DNA from: CAYUZU01 sp964448675
GTDB taxonomy: Bacteria > Planctomycetota > Phycisphaerae > UBA1845 > Fen-1342
DNA: 64,000 nt
NCBI GenBank assembly: GCA_964448675.1
Contig: CAYUZU010000014.1
Location: 56,895-120,894, forward strand
Direction of reading: 5' to 3'
Positions within the stretch are counted from its first letter, which is position 1; each line of letters opens with the position of its first letter. The notes beneath the pieces were generated by a model, which was not told the origin of the DNA, did no database searches, and was given only the letters and a program-made list of their open reading frames with translations. Position numbers and translations under genes: made by a program. Of this stretch, positions 9,654 to 18,993 are shown piece after piece.

Positions 9654-10814
9654 TCACGCCCGCGGCGTCCGGCGCCAGAGGTCGAGCTCGCGCTGCAGGT
9701 TGTGCCGCGCGGGGCCTTCGTACTGCTGGCGGAAGTCGGCGGTGTGGTAGATGTGCTCGCGGGCGAGCATGTTCTCGAGGAAGGCCTGGCGGTGTGGCGC
9801 GTACTCGGAGGCGGGCAAGCCGACCTCGGCCTGGATCGCGGCGGCGTAGGCGTCGTAGATGTCGATGCCGCGGCCGAGGATGCGCAGATCAATGTCGCAA
9901 ATCAACTGTGCTTCGACTTCGCTGGGGGGGCGCCGGTGGTCGGTCGCGAGAACCAGCGCGGCGACGTGCTCGCTGAGTTCGCGGGAAGCGCCGAGGGATG
10001 TCAGGCACTCGCGCGCGAGTGCGGCACTGCGCGTTTCGTTGTCGGCGGCGCCCGCCCGGTACACGGCGTCGTGGAACCAGAGCGCTACAGCCACAGCGCG
10101 TCGGTCCGAGACGACCTGATCGCTACAATCACAGCAATTCAGGCATTCGTCGATGTGCCTTAGATTGTGGTAGGCCCGCCAAGGCTCGCTGTAGCAGGCC
10201 CGCAATTGCTCCCAGACGCCATTCACGTCCCCGCCGAGACCGAGATCATCGCAATAGCGGCACCAGTCGTCGCGCAGACGCAGGGTGAAGTCCGGCGGCG
10301 GGCTCAGGGGCGGCTCAACCTGGAGACCGGCAACGAATTGCGAGAAGGACGCTGCAATGAGTTCAAGGTTGCCGGCCGTTTCAACCCAACCGTCCCACGT
10401 GGATGGATCCGGCTCGTTTTCGTGGTCCCAGAAGTAGATCCTGCCGCGAGGCGTACCGCGCTGGCCGATACAGATCGTGTTGCCAAAACAGTCATCGGCG
10501 ATCGGCAGCACGTCCAGCGGGATCCGGAGGTCCCCTGCGGACTGGTAGCAGTCACGCGCGTGGTGCAGGGAAAACGAGCGCTGCGAGCGCAGCCCGTACA
10601 TACGGCACAGGACGATGTCCGCGGGGCGGCCGTTCGCCAGTGGTTCGTTGTACAGGAGTCGCCCGCCGCAAGACCCGCCGTTGCATTCGATGAGAAACCG
10701 GCGGTAGTCCGCCGGCAGGGCGCAGCCCAGTTCGGCCTCGAGGGCTTGCAATTGATCGGCAGGCGCCGGCGGGGACCGGTCCGCGAAGGCGTGAATGAAA
10801 TCGGTCCACTCCAC
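9654..10814 (-). CDS. SUKH (SMI1/KNR4) domain fused to HD-type metal-dependent hydrolase domain
   Basis: Fusion protein of 386 residues. Seen: N-terminal SUKH-like domain (about 1-165) with the family signature around LGCALPADYRRFLIECNGG, and a C-terminal domain (about 190-385) with YHNLRHI and LWFHDAVY, matching the small HD-superfamily phosphohydrolase group often annotated as predicted metal-dependent hydrolase (COG4339). SUKH proteins often act as immunity proteins against polymorphic toxins; the HD group has no settled substrate. The GTG start at 10814 is chosen because GGGAGG lies seven bases upstream; sequence before it is low-complexity. It is cytoplasmic, with no neighbour in the same transcription unit. 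Domain calls are from motif recognition. Confidence 0.8.
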   Translation of the reverse strand: MEWTDFIHAFADRSPPAPADQLQALEAELGCALPADYRRFLIECNGGSCGGRLLYNEPLANGRPADIVLCRMYGLRSQRSFSLHHARDCYQSAGDLRIPLDVLPIADDCFGNTICIGQRGTPRGRIYFWDHENEPDPSTWDGWVETAGNLELIAASFSQFVAGLQVEPPLSPPPDFTLRLRDDWCRYCDDLGLGGDVNGVWEQLRACYSEPWRAYHNLRHIDECLNCCDCSDQVVSDRRAVAVALWFHDAVYRAGAADNETRSAALARECLTSLGASRELSEHVAALVLATDHRRPPSEVEAQLICDIDLRILGRGIDIYDAYAAAIQAEVGLPASEYAPHRQAFLENMLAREHIYHTADFRQQYEGPARHNLQRELDLWRRTPRA

Positions 10815-11252
10815 TGTTCGTCCTCCCGAGGGCGCCGTCGCGCCGAACGTCGCCGGCGGCGCAGCGCGGCGGCCATGCGCTGCCTGAGCCGGGGTCGGCC
10901 GTTGCGTCGCGATTGCACGCGAACGAACCAGCGTTTGCCGACATGCGGGCATGATAACACGCAGGTCATCACAGTGTGCCGTGCCGCGCACCGCAGCCGG
11001 CGCTGAAAGAAATCCGCGCTGTTATCCGCGATTCAGGGCCCAAGGACGGGGTTGTGTCGATTTGCTGTCAAATGGAACAATTTTGATGCCTATTTAGGGG
11101 TAGCGGCCTGGTTGTCAGCGGCGCTGGCAACGTGTGCGCCCCGGCGACGCGGGTCGGCCGGTGTCGAACGGCCCGAATCATGAGACGCCGCGGGCCCGCG
11201 CGGCGCGACACGGTTTGCTGCGGCGGGCCCGATCAATCGAAGGAGCAGATTC
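10815..11252. other. Intergenic region between divergent genes
   Basis: About 438 bases between the SUKH-HD gene (-) and the secreted repeat protein (+). A more AT-rich stretch at 11055-11098 is a likely promoter area. No small gene or repeat is evident. Confidence 0.55.
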
Positions 11253-14200
11253 ATGTTGCAGCAGCGCAAACAAGACGCCGGCCGGATGGTCATCGCGGGG
11301 CTTGTCCTCTTCCTGGGAGAACTCGGTGTTGCGGGAGGGACGTGGTCAGACGCGGGTGGGTCGAATTACTTTGCGCGGGGGCAGACGTTCTACGATATCG
11401 ACATTCCGCCAGCGGACCCGGGGTGCCCGGAGCCGCCGGCGCCGGGGTGGGCGGGGTGTCCGATCATGCAGCCGCCGCCGCCGAATCCGTGCAACGACCT
11501 CGTAGCGCGTGGGTTCTTCGTACCGGGGTTTGCGGGGCGGGACTATGGTCAGATCGCGGTGGCGGAGACCTGCCGCAATTCGATGCCGGGATGCCGGGTG
11601 ACGGCGGAGGCGTTCGGGCGGGCGACGGCCGAGGGTCTCGGCACGGACCAGTTCACGGTGCGATGGAAGCTGAATGCGTACGCGTATCACACTTGTGAGT
11701 GCCCGTTCACGAATGTGTGGGGGTCGAGCCAACTGGCGGCGGATTTCTTTGTTGCGATCGACACGGTGCCGGTGGGCGTGCCGGTGACGGTTCATGTCGC
11801 ATGGTGGGCGGAGATCCTGAATCAGTACGATCCGGAGGACGACATCCTGCCGGATGATCCGAGCCGGCTGAACGGGTTGTCATTGCAGGTGCAGGGCACG
11901 GAGCTCGTACCGCAGCGGTTTCGTGTGGTGAACGGCGTCGGGGCGGCGGTCTACCTGCCGGCGTCGGCGCCGAGCGTGAGCACGGTCTTCGCGCGGGGCG
12001 GCGACGTGATTCACATCAGCGTAGCCGGCAACGCGCTGGCCCAGATTCGGTGGCCGCCGAAGACCTGCTGGAACAAGTTCGACCAGTCGCGGGCGATGTA
12101 CCGCGGCTGGCTGACGCTGAGCATTGACGAGCCGGTGGAGATTCCCGACATCGCGTCGCCCGAGTACAGCCGCGTTTTCTCGGTGGACATCGGGTCGGAT
12201 GCGGAGATGAGTGATCCGAACGCCGACGGCGACGAAGCGCTGGACCCGGGCGATCTGTACGCGTGGGGCGGGCCGCTGCTGGCCGGGCCGACCAATGGCC
12301 TGTGGAACGATGTCAATGCCTTCGCGCTGGACTACTGGCCGGACCCGACCGGCGGCCTGGCGACGGCGGCGGAGACCTGCCAGCACGGGCCGGCGGGCAT
12401 CCCCGGCCTGCTCGACGATCGCTTCGACCTGGACGGTGCGGATCGGCTGGATTTCGCGATCACGTCGGCGGACGGGGCGCTGATTCCGCCAAACAGCCCG
12501 CTGACGGAGCCAATCGGCTACTTTGCGTCGGACTGTGTGTCGGGCACAGACTACCTGGTGGTGTCGCTGGATGACGATCCGGCGGCGCACTACGGCTGGG
12601 ACGCGTTCTGTGACGTCCCGGTGGCGGCGACGTCGCCGGGGCAGGGCGCAACGTACGGCACGGCGACGGGGCAAGACGAGGCCGTCAACGTGGGTGTGAC
12701 ACTGACCTGGCCGACGGGGAGCGGGCTCGGGGTGGTCGATGCGGCGTATGGCATGGCGGCGGAGCGTGATGTTCACCGCAACCTGGCACCGGATCCGGAC
12801 GTGAGCGAGGCGGACGACGATGATGTCGATGCGCTCGCCTTCGGGCGGGCGCTGTGCGTGTGGTGGTATTTCTCGCCGGATCACGAGGCTACCGGCGCGG
12901 TTGGGGCGCTGGCGCTGAATCCCGGTGCGGTGTACCAGGCGCTGGGGCCGCCATCATACGCGGCGGTTCAGGTGGTCGACCCGGCGGTGCACCTCGGCCT
13001 GCCGGCGGGCACGGATGTGGACGCGTTCGTCTTCGTGTGGCTGGAGGCGTGCGATGTCTGTCCGCGGGCGCTGGCGCTGCTGTTCAGCGTGGACTACGAC
13101 GATTTCCTCACGAGTGGCGTCGACGAGTCCGGCGGGCTCGATCCGCACATGATCTACTATTCGTTCTTTGACGGCGGGCACGCGCCGCTGCTGCCGCAGG
13201 GGCTGTCCGACGACATCGACGCGCTGACGACGACGCCGGTGCCGTTTCGCAAGACGTCGTGCCAGGTGGTGGGCGGCGCGGCGGATTGTAACGGCAACGG
13301 GAATGACGACGGGTGTGACATTCTGAGCGGCGTGAGTGCGGACTGTGACGGCGACGGCGTACCCGACGAGTGTCAGATCCTGGCGGGGACGGCGGCCGAC
13401 TGCAACGGTAACGGCGTGCTGGACGCGTGCGAGACGGTGGCGGTGGATGTGACGGCCGCGGGCGGCTTCATCGGCAAGGTCTTCACGCTGACGCCGCCGG
13501 AGCCGCAGGGCGTCGGCAGCACGAACCCGGAGACGATGCGTGACGGGGACCTGCCGCCGGTGGGGAGCACGGTGATGAGCCGGCAGTACGACACTTTTCA
13601 TCATGGGGACCAGGGCAACGAGGATTGGCTGGGGTATGCGTTTGCGGAGCCGCAGGTGTTCCGGTCGCTGACGTACCAGGAGGGTGTGCATCGGCAGGAC
13701 GGCGGGTGGTTCGATACGCTGGCGGTGCAGGTGCGCCAAGGTGGCGTGTGGCAGGATGTCAGCAACCTCGTGATCACCCCGCCCTACCCTGGCGACAACG
13801 GCGTGCACTATGAGACATTCGCCATCACGTTTGATCCGGTGGCCGGCGACGCGATACGCCTGTACGGGGAGCCGGGCGGCTCGGCCGGTTTCATCAACGC
13901 CGGTGAGCTGCGGGTGATCGCCGGGCAGCACGCGACGCGCGACTGCAACGGCAACGGTGTGCTGGATGCATGCGACATCGCCGGCGGCGTGAGTGACGAT
14001 GCCGACGGCAACGGCGTGCCGGACGAGTGCGAGGCGCCGGTGATCTGCCGCGGGGATGCGAATTGCGACGGCGTGGTGAACTGGCGCGATATCGACTTCT
14101 TCGTCGCGGCCCAGAACGACAACGTGTCCGGCTGGACGGCGCTGTTTGCGCCGGGGACGCCGAGCTGTCCGTTCGCCAACAATGATGTGAACGCGGACGG

Positions 14201-14261
14201 GACGGCGAACTGGCGCGACATCGACCCGTTCGTGAACCTGCAGAACACGACCTGCCCGTAG
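11253..14261 (+). CDS. Large secreted protein with calcium-binding DCNGNG repeats and dockerin-like C terminus
   Basis: Probable extracellular protein of 1002 residues. Seen: a hydrophobic N-terminal segment (about 12-28) acting as signal; a long Cys-containing body with no recognised enzyme; three Asp/Asn-rich repeats of the type DCNGNG..D.CD (about 677-730); a discoidin-like beta region (about 735-890); another repeat pair (about 895-928); and a final segment (about 930-1002) with two EF-hand loops, ANCDGVVNWRD and DVNADGTANWRD, arranged like a type I dockerin. Such repeats bind calcium and are common in Planctomycetota surface proteins. The start has AAGGAG upstream. A strong terminator follows. 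Function unknown; adhesion or cell-surface assembly is inferred. Confidence 0.85.
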   Translation: MLQQRKQDAGRMVIAGLVLFLGELGVAGGTWSDAGGSNYFARGQTFYDIDIPPADPGCPEPPAPGWAGCPIMQPPPPNPCNDLVARGFFVPGFAGRDYGQIAVAETCRNSMPGCRVTAEAFGRATAEGLGTDQFTVRWKLNAYAYHTCECPFTNVWGSSQLAADFFVAIDTVPVGVPVTVHVAWWAEILNQYDPEDDILPDDPSRLNGLSLQVQGTELVPQRFRVVNGVGAAVYLPASAPSVSTVFARGGDVIHISVAGNALAQIRWPPKTCWNKFDQSRAMYRGWLTLSIDEPVEIPDIASPEYSRVFSVDIGSDAEMSDPNADGDEALDPGDLYAWGGPLLAGPTNGLWNDVNAFALDYWPDPTGGLATAAETCQHGPAGIPGLLDDRFDLDGADRLDFAITSADGALIPPNSPLTEPIGYFASDCVSGTDYLVVSLDDDPAAHYGWDAFCDVPVAATSPGQGATYGTATGQDEAVNVGVTLTWPTGSGLGVVDAAYGMAAERDVHRNLAPDPDVSEADDDDVDALAFGRALCVWWYFSPDHEATGAVGALALNPGAVYQALGPPSYAAVQVVDPAVHLGLPAGTDVDAFVFVWLEACDVCPRALALLFSVDYDDFLTSGVDESGGLDPHMIYYSFFDGGHAPLLPQGLSDDIDALTTTPVPFRKTSCQVVGGAADCNGNGNDDGCDILSGVSADCDGDGVPDECQILAGTAADCNGNGVLDACETVAVDVTAAGGFIGKVFTLTPPEPQGVGSTNPETMRDGDLPPVGSTVMSRQYDTFHHGDQGNEDWLGYAFAEPQVFRSLTYQEGVHRQDGGWFDTLAVQVRQGGVWQDVSNLVITPPYPGDNGVHYETFAITFDPVAGDAIRLYGEPGGSAGFINAGELRVIAGQHATRDCNGNGVLDACDIAGGVSDDADGNGVPDECEAPVICRGDANCDGVVNWRDIDFFVAAQNDNVSGWTALFAPGTPSCPFANNDVNADGTANWRDIDPFVNLQNTTCP

Positions 14262-14297
14262 GCGGCCGGAAATGCCGCGGGGGAGTCCGCTCCGACA

Positions 14298-14330
14298 GGT
14301 CGGTGCCGTGAGGCGCCGGCCTGTTTTCTT
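14298..14330 (+). terminator. Intrinsic terminator after the secreted repeat protein
   Basis: GGTCGGTGCC (14298-14307), tetraloop GTGA and GGCGCCGGCC (14312-14321) form a 10-bp stem with two G-U pairs, followed by TGTTTTCTT. Confidence 0.85.
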
Positions 14331-14400
14331 GCGCGGGCGGCGCGGGCCGTGCAGACCGGCGGCCGCGGATTCGCTTTCCAAAATGCGGGTGCAATTGGAA

Positions 14401-14429
14401 TTGCGGGATCGGCGCGGCCCCGGTCTAAT
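14401..14429 (+). promoter_or_regulatory. Candidate sigma-70-like promoter of the envelope operon
   Basis: TTGCGG at 14401-14406 and TCTAAT at 14424-14429 are separated by 17 bases and sit 135 bases before the first operon start, just past the preceding terminator. The match is imperfect and planctomycete promoters are poorly defined, so this is a weak call. Confidence 0.3.
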
Positions 14430-14564
14430 CCACAATATTCGTGCTGCGCACGGGGTGCGAACGCGTCGGCGGTGGACGAATGATCATGCCGCGGGGCCCC
14501 GTCCGTGGGGACACGTGCGGCGTACGAGGGCGTCGTGGCGTCATTCAGCAAGGAGAGCAGGGAC

Positions 14565-16412
14565 ATGCATGCATCACACCGTGGTCGGTACCTGGCGGTT
14601 GTCGTTTGGAGCGGGCTGGTCCTGAGTGTTGCCGGCAGTGCGGCCGAGTCGTTCAGCAAGCTGGTCGGCGCGGTGCAGGTGGGCGACGTCCAGCAGACCA
14701 AGCCGCTGCGCGTGCCGTTCATCACCTGGGGCGGCGACATGGTGACGTTCTACTGCAACGGCGGGCTGGCGACGCAGCCGAACACGATCTTCGCCAAGCA
14801 GGGGCTCGACCTGAAGCTCACGCCGGGCGACGACTTCGTGCAGCAGGTGCGGGACTACCTGGCGGGCAAGACGCCGTTCCTGCGCGGCACGTTCCGCATG
14901 GTGGGGATGGCGTCGGAGGTGATCGCGCAGGACGCGCGGACCAAGGGCGTGGTGATCATGCAGCTGACGTGGTCGGCCGGCGATCACATGGTGTGTCGCG
15001 AACATGTGAAGACGGTGACCGACCTGAAGGGGAAGAAGATCGTGCTGCAACAGGGCGGGCCGCACGTCGGCCTGCTGGACGACATCCTGGAGACCGGGCA
15101 GATCAAGTGGGACGACGTCACGATCGTCTGGGCCAAGGATCTCACCGGCACGCCCAACAGCCCGGCCGAGATGTTCCGCAAGGACAAGTCGATCGACGCG
15201 TGCCTGGTGATCACGCCGGACATGATCGGCCTGACCGGCGGCCTGCAGAACACCGGCAGCGGCGCCGAGGGGACGGTGCAGGGGGCGCGGGTGCTGGTGT
15301 CGACGGCGGAGCTGTCGCGCTCGGTGGCGGACGTATACGTATGCCGCAAGGACTTCTATGACGCGAACAAGGAGCTCGTAACGAAGTTCGTGGCGGGCTA
15401 CTTCAAGGGCTGCGAGGAGGTCATCGCGCTGCGCAAGCAGTACGAGACGAAGGGCTCGCAGAAGTACATGGACCTGCTGAAGATGTCGCAGGACATCTAC
15501 GGCAAGGAGGTCATGCCGACGCTGGAGGAAGACGCGCACGGGCTGCTGGCCGACTGCACCTTCGTCGGCTATCCCGGCAACGTCGCGTTCTTCGAGGACG
15601 AGAACAACCTGACCGGGTTCGCGGCGTTCCAGGAGAACGCGCTGGACCTGGCCGTGTCGCGCGGCTATGCCGAGGTGCGGGCCGGGCTGTTTCCGTCGGG
15701 GCTGAACTATGAATCGCCGCTGTTCACGGAATACCTCGGCGTGACGAAGGTCGAGCGCGGCGAGCGGTTCCGGGCCGAGGCGGTGCTGGAGGAAATCGAG
15801 CAGCTCAGCGGCTCCGGCGGGCTGGATGAGCGGACGATCGTCTCGTTCACGATCAACTTCGAGCCGAACCAGAACACGTTCTCGGCCGAGCAGTACGGCG
15901 TCGAGTACCAGCGGGTGATCGAGATGGCAAGCCGCTACGGCAATGCGGTCATTGCGATCCGCGGGCACGCCGACCCGACCAAGACGCTGCTGGAGCTGGT
16001 GCAGGCGGGCATGGCCAAGGGCATCCTCAAGCGCAGCGGCAGCTCCGGGAACTACAGCTATTCGCTGGAGGGGCGCCCGCTGGACCTCGAGCAGACGACG
16101 CGGATCGCCGCGCTGATCGAGAGCGGCAAGTTCGACGGCTCCGGCTCGCACAATCCGCGGGCCACGATGCAGGCGGCGCTGAACCTGTCGCGGCGGCGCG
16201 CGGAGGCGGTGCGCGATTCAATCATCGCGTATGCCGGCGCGAAGGGCTTCGAGATCGACAAGAGCCAGATCCAGCCGGTGGGCGTGGGGATCCGCGAGCC
16301 GTTCATTGCCAAGCCCGGCAACATGGAGGAGGCGAAGCGGAACATGCGGGTGGAGTTTCGGCTGATGCGGGTGAAGGCGGAGGCCGTCACGCCGTCGGAC
16401 TTCGACTTCTAA
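14565..16412 (+). CDS. Periplasmic substrate-binding domain fused to OmpA-like peptidoglycan-binding domain (operon gene 1)
   Basis: Exported fusion of 615 residues. Seen: signal peptide (about 8-28); a NitT/TauT (NMT1/SsuA)-type solute-binding domain (about 30-370) with the family region VTDLKGKKIVLQQGGPHVGL; a linker; then an OmpA C-terminal-like domain (about 420-605) with IAIRGHADPTK, LSRRRAEAVRDSI and a late NMRVEFRLM. OmpA-like domains bind diaminopimelate in peptidoglycan, so this ligand-binding domain should be tethered to the wall. The ATG at 14565 is chosen for the GGAG site and for the signal peptide that follows; an in-frame ATG 20 codons earlier lacks a site. It is followed 15 bases later by the vWA gene. 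Ligand unknown. Confidence 0.88.
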   Translation: MHASHRGRYLAVVVWSGLVLSVAGSAAESFSKLVGAVQVGDVQQTKPLRVPFITWGGDMVTFYCNGGLATQPNTIFAKQGLDLKLTPGDDFVQQVRDYLAGKTPFLRGTFRMVGMASEVIAQDARTKGVVIMQLTWSAGDHMVCREHVKTVTDLKGKKIVLQQGGPHVGLLDDILETGQIKWDDVTIVWAKDLTGTPNSPAEMFRKDKSIDACLVITPDMIGLTGGLQNTGSGAEGTVQGARVLVSTAELSRSVADVYVCRKDFYDANKELVTKFVAGYFKGCEEVIALRKQYETKGSQKYMDLLKMSQDIYGKEVMPTLEEDAHGLLADCTFVGYPGNVAFFEDENNLTGFAAFQENALDLAVSRGYAEVRAGLFPSGLNYESPLFTEYLGVTKVERGERFRAEAVLEEIEQLSGSGGLDERTIVSFTINFEPNQNTFSAEQYGVEYQRVIEMASRYGNAVIAIRGHADPTKTLLELVQAGMAKGILKRSGSSGNYSYSLEGRPLDLEQTTRIAALIESGKFDGSGSHNPRATMQAALNLSRRRAEAVRDSIIAYAGAKGFEIDKSQIQPVGVGIREPFIAKPGNMEEAKRNMRVEFRLMRVKAEAVTPSDFDF

Positions 16413-16427
16413 ACGGAGGGCGCGCTG

Positions 16428-17357
16428 ATGACCGGAAGACGATACCTCGTCACCCTGGCGCTGCTGGGCATGCTGACGCTGCCGGCAGCGGCGCGGGAGC
16501 CCGTCTACACGGACAATGTGGTGATCGTGCTGGACGGCTCGGGCTCGATGCGCGAGAAGATGGCGCGGACGGGCGTGACGAAGATGGCCGCGGCCAAGAG
16601 CGCGCTGCACGAGGTGCTCGCGCAACTGCCCGAGACGACGAACGTGGGGATCGTGGCGTTTTCGGCGTCTTCGGCGGCGGACTGGCTGGTTCCGCTGGGG
16701 CCGCAGAACGCGGCGCAGCTCGCCAGCGCCATCGACGGGCTGGCGGCGCGCGGCGGAACGCCGCTGGGACGCTACATGAAGATGGGCGCCGACCGGCTGC
16801 TACAGCAGCGGGCGGACCAGTTCGGCTACGGCACGTACCGGCTGCTGGTGGTGACCGACGGTGAGGCGGACCATCCGCGCACGGTCAACCAGTACACGAC
16901 GGAGATCATCGCGCGCGGGATCACGGTCGACGTGATCGGCGTGAACATGAAGAAGGACCATACGCTGGCGACGCGGGTGCATTCGTATCGGCGGGCGGAC
17001 GACCCCGAGTCGCTGCGCGCGGCCATCGCCGACGTGTTCGCCGAGGTATCGGCCGCGGACACATCGGACGCGGCAGGCGAGGACGCGTTCGCCCTGCTGG
17101 CTCCCCTGCCGGACGACGTCGCGGTCGCGATGGTGCAGGCGCTGGCGACGTCGGGGAATGAACCGATCGGGACGCAGCGCGCGGCGCCGGCTGAAGCACC
17201 CGGCGGTGGCAGCCGCCGGACGGGCGCCGGCGGACAGGCGAACCAGACTTCGTCGGTCGGTCTTTCGATCAGGCTGGGCTCGGTCTGTTGCGTCGTCGTC
17301 GGTTTCTTCGTGGTCTTCGCGCTGGTTCTGGTGATGGTGCGGCGAGGACGACGATGA
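16428..17357 (+). CDS. von Willebrand factor A domain membrane protein (operon gene 2)
   Basis: Protein of 309 residues. Seen: signal peptide (about 1-22); a vWA domain (about 30-215) with a complete MIDAS set: DGSGS at 36-40, the GGTPLG threonine near 110, and VTDGEAD near 141-147; a Pro/Gly-rich linker; and a C-terminal TM helix (about 282-303) ending in RRGRR. The vWA domain should therefore lie in the periplasm, tethered to the inner membrane. MIDAS vWA domains mediate metal-dependent protein-protein contacts, often with AAA+ partners, but here the AAA+ protein of the operon is cytoplasmic. GGAGGG lies upstream of the start and the stop overlaps the next start (ATGA), suggesting translational coupling. 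Confidence 0.9.
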   Translation: MTGRRYLVTLALLGMLTLPAAAREPVYTDNVVIVLDGSGSMREKMARTGVTKMAAAKSALHEVLAQLPETTNVGIVAFSASSAADWLVPLGPQNAAQLASAIDGLAARGGTPLGRYMKMGADRLLQQRADQFGYGTYRLLVVTDGEADHPRTVNQYTTEIIARGITVDVIGVNMKKDHTLATRVHSYRRADDPESLRAAIADVFAEVSAADTSDAAGEDAFALLAPLPDDVAVAMVQALATSGNEPIGTQRAAPAEAPGGGSRRTGAGGQANQTSSVGLSIRLGSVCCVVVGFFVVFALVLVMVRRGRR

Positions 17358-18922
17358 GCCCCGGGCGAGCCAAGGGGATTCTGATCGCGGCGGCGGCGTG
17401 GGTCGTCATCGTGCTGATGCTGGCGGCGGCGTACAAGCTGCTGGTCAGTCCGCGGCAGAAGGCGGCGGTCGTCGGCGACACGAGCTCGGCCAGCCGGTAC
17501 GAGCACGAAGTCCGCGTCGCGGCGGATTCCTTCTCGGGCTACGCCGTGTTGCGGAGTGACACGCTGGCGCAGGCTCTGGCGCGCGACGGCATTCGCCTGA
17601 CGGTGGTGGACGACGGGGCCGACTACGGGCGGCGGATCGAAGCGTTGCGGGACGGCGAGCTCGAGTTGGCGGTGTTCACGATCGACTCGCTGATCGCGGC
17701 CGGCGCGGCTCTCGGCGAACAACCGGCAACGATCGTGCTCGTGATCGACGAGACCAAGGGGGCCGACGCGATCGTCACGTGGGAAGCGGCGGTGCGGCAG
17801 GTGGACGACCTGGACCACCCCGACGCACGGCTGGTGCTGACGCCCGGCTCGCCGAGCGAGTTCCTGGCACGGGTGATGATTGCCGACTTCGGGTTGAGCC
17901 AGCTCCCGGCGGCGTGGTATGTCGCGGCGGACGGTGCAGGCGACGTGTACGAGCGGTTTCGCACGGCCGACCGCGATGCGCGGCGGGCTTACGTGCTGTG
18001 GGAGCCGTATGTTTCGCGGGCCAGGCAGAAGTCGGGTGCGAAGGTGCTGCTCGACAGTGCCGCGATGCAGGGGTACATCGTGGACGTGCTGGTGGCCGAG
18101 CGGCGGTTCCTGCGGGATGAGCCCGAACTGGTGGCGCGGGTGGTGCGGGGCTATCTGAGCGCACTCTACGCCCATCGCGGCGCGGACAAGCTGGCTCAGC
18201 TGGTGATCGACGACGCCCGCAAGGCCGGCGGCGAGCGGCTGGCCGATGAGTCCGCCCGGGCGCTGGTCAGCGGCATCCGCTGGAAGAACACGCTGGAGAA
18301 CTACGCGCACTTCGGGCTGCTGCCGGCGGAGCGGACGCGCGGCTTGCCGCATATCGAGGACATGATTCTCCGGATCACGCGGGTGCTGCTGAAGACGGGG
18401 GCACTCGCGGCGGATCCGCTGGAGGGGCAGGCGAACCGGCTGTTCTACGACCAGGTGCTGCGGGACATGCGGCAGAGCGACTTCCACCCCGGCCGTGCGC
18501 TGAACGTGCTGAGTGGCGGCGGGGACGAGCTGGACGATATACGCGGCGAGACCGAGCTGCGGGCGCTGTCAGAGCAGGAATGGGACCAGTTGGTGGCGGT
18601 CGGCGAGATGCAGACCGCCCCGATCAGCTTCGCCCGCGGCACGGCGCGCCTCAACGTACAGAGCCAGCGCGAGTTGCGGGCCCTGGCCGAGCGGCTGCGC
18701 CAGTGGCCGCAGTATTACCTCACGATCGTCGGCCACGCTCGGGCGGTGGGCGATGCGGCGGCCAACGAGCAGCTCGCGGCGGCGCGGGCGGCGGCGGCGG
18801 CCGACTTCCTGAAGGAGGCCGGGCTGGCGCCGCAGCGGCTGCGGTGCCGGGCGGTGACGTTGCCGGGTCGCGGCGGCGCGGCACAATCGGTATCCTTCGT
18901 GGTCGGTCAGATGCCCTACTGA
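17354..18922 (+). CDS. Membrane-anchored substrate-binding/OmpA-like fusion (operon gene 3)
   Basis: Protein of 522 residues. Seen: an uncleaved N-terminal TM helix (about 8-30) instead of a cleavable signal; a solute-binding domain of NitT/TauT type (about 45-300); a helical middle; and a C-terminal OmpA-like domain (about 420-522) with ISFARGTARL, LTIVGHAR, and an Ala-rich helix. It lacks the Asp usually found after GHA (HAR here) and has no clear NRRV-type arginine, so its peptidoglycan binding may be weakened. It parallels gene 1 in architecture but differs in anchoring, so the two could bridge inner membrane and wall. The start overlaps the vWA stop. Ligand unknown. Confidence 0.83.
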   Translation: MSPGRAKGILIAAAAWVVIVLMLAAAYKLLVSPRQKAAVVGDTSSASRYEHEVRVAADSFSGYAVLRSDTLAQALARDGIRLTVVDDGADYGRRIEALRDGELELAVFTIDSLIAAGAALGEQPATIVLVIDETKGADAIVTWEAAVRQVDDLDHPDARLVLTPGSPSEFLARVMIADFGLSQLPAAWYVAADGAGDVYERFRTADRDARRAYVLWEPYVSRARQKSGAKVLLDSAAMQGYIVDVLVAERRFLRDEPELVARVVRGYLSALYAHRGADKLAQLVIDDARKAGGERLADESARALVSGIRWKNTLENYAHFGLLPAERTRGLPHIEDMILRITRVLLKTGALAADPLEGQANRLFYDQVLRDMRQSDFHPGRALNVLSGGGDELDDIRGETELRALSEQEWDQLVAVGEMQTAPISFARGTARLNVQSQRELRALAERLRQWPQYYLTIVGHARAVGDAAANEQLAAARAAAAADFLKEAGLAPQRLRCRAVTLPGRGGAAQSVSFVVGQMPY

Positions 18923-18993
18923 CCGCGCCACGGCGCGCGGGTGGACAAGCGTCCCAGGGGCGACGATGAGCGTATGGGGTCACAGCGGCCGTC

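Noticed and set aside
13283..13435. Asp/Asn-rich repeats considered as thrombospondin type 3 repeats
   Set aside because: The spacing and the C-terminal EF-hand pair fit calcium-binding dockerin-like units as well; the exact class cannot be decided by eye.
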